Assembly: GCA_046724665.1 (NCBI GenBank)
Contig: JBKOWZ010000069.1
Location: 1 to 8,802, forward strand
DNA from: Actinocrinis sp046724665
GTDB taxonomy: Bacteria; Actinomycetota; Actinomycetes; Streptomycetales; Catenulisporaceae
DNA: 8,802 nucleotides
Direction of reading: 5' to 3'
Shown: positions 5,018 to 8,802 of the stretch, piece by piece
Numbering within the stretch: the stretch's first letter is position 1
Layout of the letters: the number at the start of each line of letters is the position of its first letter
Position numbers and translations under genes: made by a program
Notes under the pieces: generated by a model
Database searches by the model: none
What the model saw: the letters and a program-made list of their open reading frames with translations, nothing else
Told to the model about the DNA's origin: nothing

Positions 5018-6711
5018 ACGCACCCGCGACGGCGGCCGACGGCCGTCCCCTGATGTCGCACCGGCAGATCATGGTGGTCTTCAGCGGCCTGATGCTTGGC
5101 ATGCTGCTGGCCGCGCTCGACCAGACGATCGTGTCCACCGCGCTGTGGACCATCGTGCAGGACCTCGACCCGGTCAACGGCCTCGCGCACCAGGCCTGGG
5201 TGGTCACCGCCTACCTGCTCTCCTCGACGGTCGTCACGCCGATCTATGGCAAGCTGGCGGACCTCTACGGTCCGAAGAAGATATTCATGTTCGCCATCAC
5301 CCTGTTCCTGGTCGGCTCCGCGCTGTGCGGCATGTCGCAGAACATGGGCGAGCTGATCGCCTTCCGCGCCGTGCAGGGCCTCGGCGGCGGCGGGCTGATG
5401 GCGCTGGTCTTCACCATCATCGGCGTGGTCGTCCCGCCCCGCGACCGCGGCAAGTACCAGGGCTACTTCGTCGGCGTCTTCATGCTGGCGATGGTGCTCG
5501 GCCCGCTGATCGGCGGCTTCTTCACCGACCGCAGCCACCTGCTCGGGGTCACCGGCTGGCGCTGGATCTTCTACGTGAACCTGCCGCTCGGCGCCATCGC
5601 GCTGGTCGTGGTGTCGATCGTGCTGCACGTGCGCAGCAGCCAGGTCAAGCACAAGATCGACTATCTGGGCGCCGGGCTGGTCACCGCCGGGGCCGGCGCG
5701 CTGCTGCTGGTCTCCGAGTGGGGCGGCAACAACTACGCCTGGGGCTCGCCGCTGATCATCGGCCTGATCGTCGGCGGCGCGGCGCTGCTGGCCTTCTTCG
5801 TGTACTGGGAGGCGAAGGTCGCCACCGAGCCGATCCTGCCGATGCACCTGTTCCGCAACTCGGTGTTCACCGTCTCCAACGGCATCGCGTTCGTGCTCGG
5901 CATCGCGATGATGGGCTCGCTGATCTACGTCTCGCTGTACCTGCAACTGGTGGTGGACTACACCCCGACCATGGCGGGACTGGCGCTGCTGCCGATGATG
6001 CTCGGCATCATGCCCTCCTCGATCATCGCCGGCCGGCTGATCTCCAAGCTCGGCAGGTACCGGCCGTTCCCGATCGCGGGCACCGCGATCGCCACGGTGG
6101 GCATGTACCTGATGTCCCGGATGGACGAGCACACCGGGGCCACCGAGCGCGGGATCTACATGTTCGTGCTCGGCTTCGGCCTCGGCACGGTGATGCCGGT
6201 GCTGACGCTGGCCGTGCAGAACGCGCTGCCGTTCAAGGACATCGGCACCGCCACCTCGGCGAACCTGTTCTTCCGGAACATGGGCGGTTCGTTCGGCACG
6301 GCGATCTTCGGCGCGATCCTGACCAACCGGATCGCCCACTACATGGCCGAGGGGCTCGGCGCGAGGGCGAGCATCGTCAGCACCGGGGGCAACGCCAGCG
6401 GGATCAACCGCAAGAGCCTCGACGCGCTCGACGCGAAGTCGCCGGGCATCGAGGCGGCGGTGCTGCACGCCTTCGTGCAGGCGATGACGGTGGTCTTCGT
6501 GGTGGCGGCCGTGATCATGGCGGTCGGCTTCGTGTTGAGCCTGTTCCTCAAGCAGGTCACCCTGCGCGTGGCGGGCGCTCCGGCACCGCAGGGCGCGCCT
6601 GAAGGCGGCACGGCCGGTGACACTGCGGCAACTGACACTGCGGCGAGTGACGCAGCCGCCGGTGACGGCGAGGCCGCGGCCCCGGCGGACGCCGCGCCAG
6701 TCATGCGCTGA
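5014..6711 (+). CDS. DHA2-family (EmrB/QacA-like) 14-TM drug:H+ antiporter
   Basis: This 565-residue polytopic membrane protein is probably a proton-driven exporter of drugs or a secondary metabolite. Motifs are LDQTIVSTAL in TM1 (35-44, motif D1), GKLADLYGPKK in the TM2-TM3 loop (79-89, motif A), R118 in IAFRAVQGLGGGG, GPLIGGFF (163-170, motif C of antiporters) and WRWIFYVNLPLG (182-193). By eye there are about 14 hydrophobic segments, the first near 19-37 and the last near 490-511. A long soluble loop (~440-485) precedes the last helix, as is usual in this family. Residues 521-565 form an Ala/Asp/Gly/Pro-rich acidic tail not needed for the fold. ATG 5014 overlaps the marR stop by 4 nt and has GAAGGA 8 nt upstream, so the two genes are translationally coupled. 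The substrate cannot be deduced. Confidence 0.92.
   Translation: MNAPATAADGRPLMSHRQIMVVFSGLMLGMLLAALDQTIVSTALWTIVQDLDPVNGLAHQAWVVTAYLLSSTVVTPIYGKLADLYGPKKIFMFAITLFLVGSALCGMSQNMGELIAFRAVQGLGGGGLMALVFTIIGVVVPPRDRGKYQGYFVGVFMLAMVLGPLIGGFFTDRSHLLGVTGWRWIFYVNLPLGAIALVVVSIVLHVRSSQVKHKIDYLGAGLVTAGAGALLLVSEWGGNNYAWGSPLIIGLIVGGAALLAFFVYWEAKVATEPILPMHLFRNSVFTVSNGIAFVLGIAMMGSLIYVSLYLQLVVDYTPTMAGLALLPMMLGIMPSSIIAGRLISKLGRYRPFPIAGTAIATVGMYLMSRMDEHTGATERGIYMFVLGFGLGTVMPVLTLAVQNALPFKDIGTATSANLFFRNMGGSFGTAIFGAILTNRIAHYMAEGLGARASIVSTGGNASGINRKSLDALDAKSPGIEAAVLHAFVQAMTVVFVVAAVIMAVGFVLSLFLKQVTLRVAGAPAPQGAPEGGTAGDTAATDTAASDAAAGDGEAAAPADAAPVMR
6618..6659 (+). repeat. 15-bp tandem repeat in the tail of the MFS gene
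   Basis: TGACACTGCGGC occurs at 6618-6629 and 6633-6644, followed by a diverged third unit. It encodes the period-5 peptide DTAAT-DTAAS-DAAAG in the cytoplasmic C-terminal tail. The likely origin is codon-in-frame slippage, so copy number may vary among strains. Confidence 0.65.
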
Positions 6712-6728
6712 GAGAACTGAACACCCGG

Positions 6729-6757
6729 TGAGGGCGCATCCGGTGGGTGCGCCCTCA
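6729..6757. terminator. Bidirectional terminator between the MFS and ROK genes
   Basis: A perfect 10-bp stem (6729-6738 TGAGGGCGCA, 6748-6757 TGCGCCCTCA) has a 9-nt loop. It is centred about 30 bp after the MFS stop and about 50 bp after the ROK stop on the other strand. Outer arms AACTG (6715-6719) and CAGTT (6759-6763) could lengthen the structure. A short T run (6761-6764 GTTT) follows on the plus strand. Confidence 0.75.
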
Positions 6758-6792
6758 GCAGTTTGGTCAGCAGGTTGGTCGAACCCGCCTCG

Positions 6793-7764
6793 TCAGTCTC
6801 CGGGAGCCCAGTAGCGTTCCGGGTGGACGATCAGCGCGGCGGCTCCGACGAGTCCCGACTCCTGCCCCAGCGCCGCCGGGACGACTCGCACCGGTCGTGC
6901 GTACGCCAGGCCGAGCCGCTCGCGCAGGGTGGCCTCAAGCGGGTCGAACAGCAGCGGCCCGGCCTGCGACAGGCCGCCGCCGATGGCCACGACCTCGACG
7001 TCGCACAGCACGGTGGCCGAGGCGATCGCCAGGCCGAGCGCCCGGCCGGCCCGCCGCAGCGCGGTCAGCGCGATCGGGTGCCCGCGACGCGCGTCGTCCA
7101 CCAACTCACGGCCCGCACGCTGGTGCGCCGGGACGCCGGGGCGCCAGCCCTGCTCGGCGGCCCAGCCGGTCAGCCGCGGGCCGGAGGCGACGGCTTCGAG
7201 GCAGCCGATCGCGCCGCAGGCGCACAGCGGCTCGTCGGCGTGCACGATCACGTGGCCGATGTGCCCGGCGTTGCCGGTGCGTCCGTCGATCAGCCGGCCG
7301 CCGAGGATGAGGCCGCCGCCGACTCCGGTGGACACGACCATGCCGAGCATGTCCTGCGTGTTCTGCCCGGCGCCGCGCCAGTGCTCGGCGACGGCGAGGC
7401 AGATCGCGTCGTTGTGCACGCGCACCGGGCGGCCCGGGAAGGCCTCGGCCAGCCGCGCGCGCAGCGGGAAGCCGCGCCAGGACTCGATGTTCAGCGGGGA
7501 GACCTCGCCCTGTGGCCAGCGCATCGGCCCGCCGCAGCCGACCCCGACGCCGGCGAACGCGGCCGGATCCGTCTTCAGCTCGCCGATGAGGCTGAGCAGG
7601 GTGCGCAGGATCAGTTCCCCGCCGTCGCCCACGCTCGAAGGCTGCGGCGTGGCGGCGCGCAGGTTCTCCAGCACCCGGCCCTCGCCGTCCACGACGCCGA
7701 CCGCGAGCTTCGTGCCGCCGATGTCGATCGCCAGGATCCGCTGCTCGGTCGGTCCCACGGACAT
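6793..7764 (-). CDS. ROK-family sugar kinase (glucokinase-like)
   Basis: This 323-residue cytoplasmic kinase of the ROK branch of the actin-like ATPase superfamily probably phosphorylates glucose or a related hexose with ATP. It carries the N-terminal phosphate loop DIGGTKLAVG (14-23), the catalytic aspartate in VHNDA (D119), STGVGGGLI (145-153), GNAGHIGHV (164-172) and the zinc site H171 with C181-x-C183-x4-C188, followed by E190. The glutamate usually seen three residues before the zinc histidine (G-E-x-G-H) is His168 here. There is no N-terminal helix-turn-helix, so it is a kinase rather than a NagC/XylR-type repressor. AGGAGG is only 3 nt before ATG 7764 but 9 nt before GTG 7758 (codon 3), so the true start may be that GTG, giving 321 residues. 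It follows the FIST gene after 47 bp with no terminator visible, so co-transcription is likely. The specific sugar is unknown. Confidence 0.88.
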   Translation of the reverse strand: MSVGPTEQRILAIDIGGTKLAVGVVDGEGRVLENLRAATPQPSSVGDGGELILRTLLSLIGELKTDPAAFAGVGVGCGGPMRWPQGEVSPLNIESWRGFPLRARLAEAFPGRPVRVHNDAICLAVAEHWRGAGQNTQDMLGMVVSTGVGGGLILGGRLIDGRTGNAGHIGHVIVHADEPLCACGAIGCLEAVASGPRLTGWAAEQGWRPGVPAHQRAGRELVDDARRGHPIALTALRRAGRALGLAIASATVLCDVEVVAIGGGLSQAGPLLFDPLEATLRERLGLAYARPVRVVPAALGQESGLVGAAALIVHPERYWAPGD

Positions 7765-7773
7765 GCGCCTCCT
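7756..7773 (-). promoter_or_regulatory. ROK ribosome-binding site, ambiguous start
   Basis: AGGAGG occupies 7773-7768 on the minus strand. ATG 7764-7762 is 3 nt away, which is too close for efficient use, whereas GTG 7758-7756 (codon 3 of the same frame) is 9 nt away. The site therefore favours the GTG. Confidence 0.55.
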
Positions 7774-7811
7774 TACGACGTCGATCGGAACGGTACCGGA
7801 GCCGTGTGCGG

Positions 7812-8802
7812 CTAGACGATCCGGGCGTCGCGGTCGGCGAACGCGAGCACCGAGGCGGTGTAGCCGTGCAGATGGTTACGGCCGCCGACCGGGCCGATCT
7901 CCCCGGCGCCGAAGAAACCTGACACCGCGTTCGTACCCAGCCCGGCGCGCACCGCCAGGATGTCGTGCCCGGCGCCGAGCGGCGGCGGGAACAGGTCGCG
8001 GGCGCGGCCGTTGCACGAGACCACCAGCGCGCCGCCGATGGTGCGGTAACCGGGCCGCTCACGGCAGGCCGTCAGCACCGTGCCCAGTTCGCGGCCGGCG
8101 CTGGCGGCGTCGCGCAACTGGAAGCGCACCGTGCGCCCGACGCCGACGACGTCGCCGACGGCCACGGCGCCGCGGTCGGGATCGGTGCCGAGTACGCCGC
8201 GGATGAGGAAGTCGCCGCTCTCGTGCGTCTCGGCGTACTCGTCCATGGCGATGCCGAGGTGCAGCCCGGTCGCCACGGACGCACGCTCCTGCGGGTCGAG
8301 CGCATCGACGATCTCGCGCAGCCGCTCCAGCGCCGGCTGCCCGGCCAGGCCGAGCAGCAGGTTCCCGTCGGCCGCGGTGACCGTCATGGTCGGCCCGATC
8401 GGGCGGCAGCCCTGGCTGACCGCTATGGCCGCATCGACCGGCCCGCCGAGCATCACCCCGACCGCGCCCTCGTCGTACGTCGCGCCGCCGCGGATCAGCC
8501 GCGCGGAGCCGCGTCCGGCCGCGCCGGGCACCAGGCCGCCGAGGAACGGCAGGCCGGGCAGCGCCTCGTTGGAGCGCTCGACGAAGCCGTCGGCCGGGAA
8601 GCTGAGCGGATCGGCCAGCACCATCACCACCCGGTCGTCCGGCCAGGGTTCGGGCAGCCCGCCGACCGCGATCGACTCGCCCTCGCGGCTCGCGCTCAGG
8701 TGGAACGGCCGCACCCGCACGCCCGGCAGCCGCCCCGCCCAGACCGCGACCGCGGGCTCGCCGCCGAGCAGCGGCCCGACCGCGCGCGCGTCGCCCATCA
8801 CC
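7812..8802 (-). CDS. FIST N- and C-domain sensory protein (5' end beyond the window)
   Basis: The frame runs off the right edge: 329 codons are visible from 8801, and the first codons in view are not a credible start. Residues 1-~125 fit the later part of a FIST_N domain (AVAVWAGRLPGVRVRPFHLS, 17-36; LPGLPFLGGLVPG, 81-93). Residues ~126-320 fit FIST_C (SQGCRPIGPTMTVT 129-142; GFFGAGEIGPVGG 295-307; NHLHGYTASVLAF 309-321, the hallmark end of the family). FIST domains are predicted ligand-binding sensory modules, proposed to bind small molecules such as amino acids, and often occur with signalling domains. Nothing beyond FIST is seen at the C-terminus, and no membrane helix is visible. From usual family length (~380-400) about 60-70 residues are missing. 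The stop is 47 bp before the ROK kinase, suggesting one operon. Confidence 0.85.
   Translation of the reverse strand, partial: VMGDARAVGPLLGGEPAVAVWAGRLPGVRVRPFHLSASREGESIAVGGLPEPWPDDRVVMVLADPLSFPADGFVERSNEALPGLPFLGGLVPGAAGRGSARLIRGGATYDEGAVGVMLGGPVDAAIAVSQGCRPIGPTMTVTAADGNLLLGLAGQPALERLREIVDALDPQERASVATGLHLGIAMDEYAETHESGDFLIRGVLGTDPDRGAVAVGDVVGVGRTVRFQLRDAASAGRELGTVLTACRERPGYRTIGGALVVSCNGRARDLFPPPLGAGHDILAVRAGLGTNAVSGFFGAGEIGPVGGRNHLHGYTASVLAFADRDARIV

Noticed and set aside
4483..6468. Minus-strand 661-codon open frame opposite marR-MFS
   Set aside because: Its composition (runs of His, Gln, Arg, Asp, Glu) is that of the antisense of a GC-rich gene. It shows no motif, and the plus strand has two clear families with coupled translation.
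4671..6602. Plus-strand 643-codon open frame overlapping marR and the MFS gene
   Set aside because: It is an out-of-frame shadow, rich in Arg/Pro/Ala with no family motif, and disagrees with the obvious DHA2 transporter frame.
7791..7813. CGGTACCG palindrome (7791-7798 region) and small AGCCG-TGTG-CGGCT stem between FIST and ROK
   Set aside because: The 5-bp stem is too short for a terminator and overlaps the FIST stop; an 8-bp palindrome alone is weak evidence for an operator.
6763..8206. Overlapping plus-strand open frames opposite the ROK and FIST genes
   Set aside because: Low-complexity Arg/Ser/Pro shadows; the minus strand carries the full ROK and FIST signatures in frame.
1..8802. 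CRISPR array, tRNA/rRNA, IS element, or a multi-gene defence system around the Uma2 gene
   Set aside because: No regularly spaced repeats, transposase, methyltransferase, toxin-antitoxin or tRNA-like cloverleaf was found. A single Uma2 domain beside biosynthetic genes does not make a defence locus.

Overview
The window is chromosomal DNA of a very GC-rich actinomycete. The evidence is strong G/C bias at third codon positions, GTG starts, the fdxA-dapC gene pair, and an N-terminal domain resembling mycobacterial and streptomycete Rv0428c-type proteins. A Streptomyces- or Catenulispora-like lineage fits, but no rRNA or species marker is present, so I do not name a genus. There is no tRNA, IS element or CRISPR array, and no gene-free stretch exceeds about 130 bases.

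Left part (1-2103). The window opens in the 3' end of a plus-strand gene for a Gly/Leu/Pro/Val repeat protein with a polar tail. It ends at a strong bidirectional hairpin. Facing it is the minus-strand operon fdxA-dapC: a 7Fe ferredoxin, then N-succinyldiaminopimelate aminotransferase of the succinylase lysine/DAP pathway.

Centre (2104-4328). Diverging from fdxA is a 325-codon ORF that looks chimeric. Its first ~85 residues resemble the SH3-like domain normally found in front of a GNAT acetyltransferase (Rv0428c type). The rest is a Uma2-family PD-(D/E)XK nuclease-like domain with its own internal start and ribosome-binding site. It meets, stop to stop with 2 bp between, a minus-strand threonine ammonia-lyase with a C-terminal ACT domain.

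Right part (4329-8802). A MarR-type regulator and a 14-TM DHA2 (EmrB/QacA-like) efflux pump overlap by ATGA and form an apparent drug-responsive operon. Two near-identical 18-bp elements 29 bp apart lie over its probable promoter and argue for a MarR start downstream of the longest ORF. A second bidirectional hairpin separates the pump from a convergent minus-strand pair: a FIST-domain sensory protein (cut by the right edge) followed by a ROK-family sugar kinase.

Most of the region is housekeeping or ordinary accessory DNA. The items most worth a second look are the SH3-like/Uma2 chimera beside fdxA, the duplicated operator of the MarR-MFS operon, and the FIST-ROK pairing.
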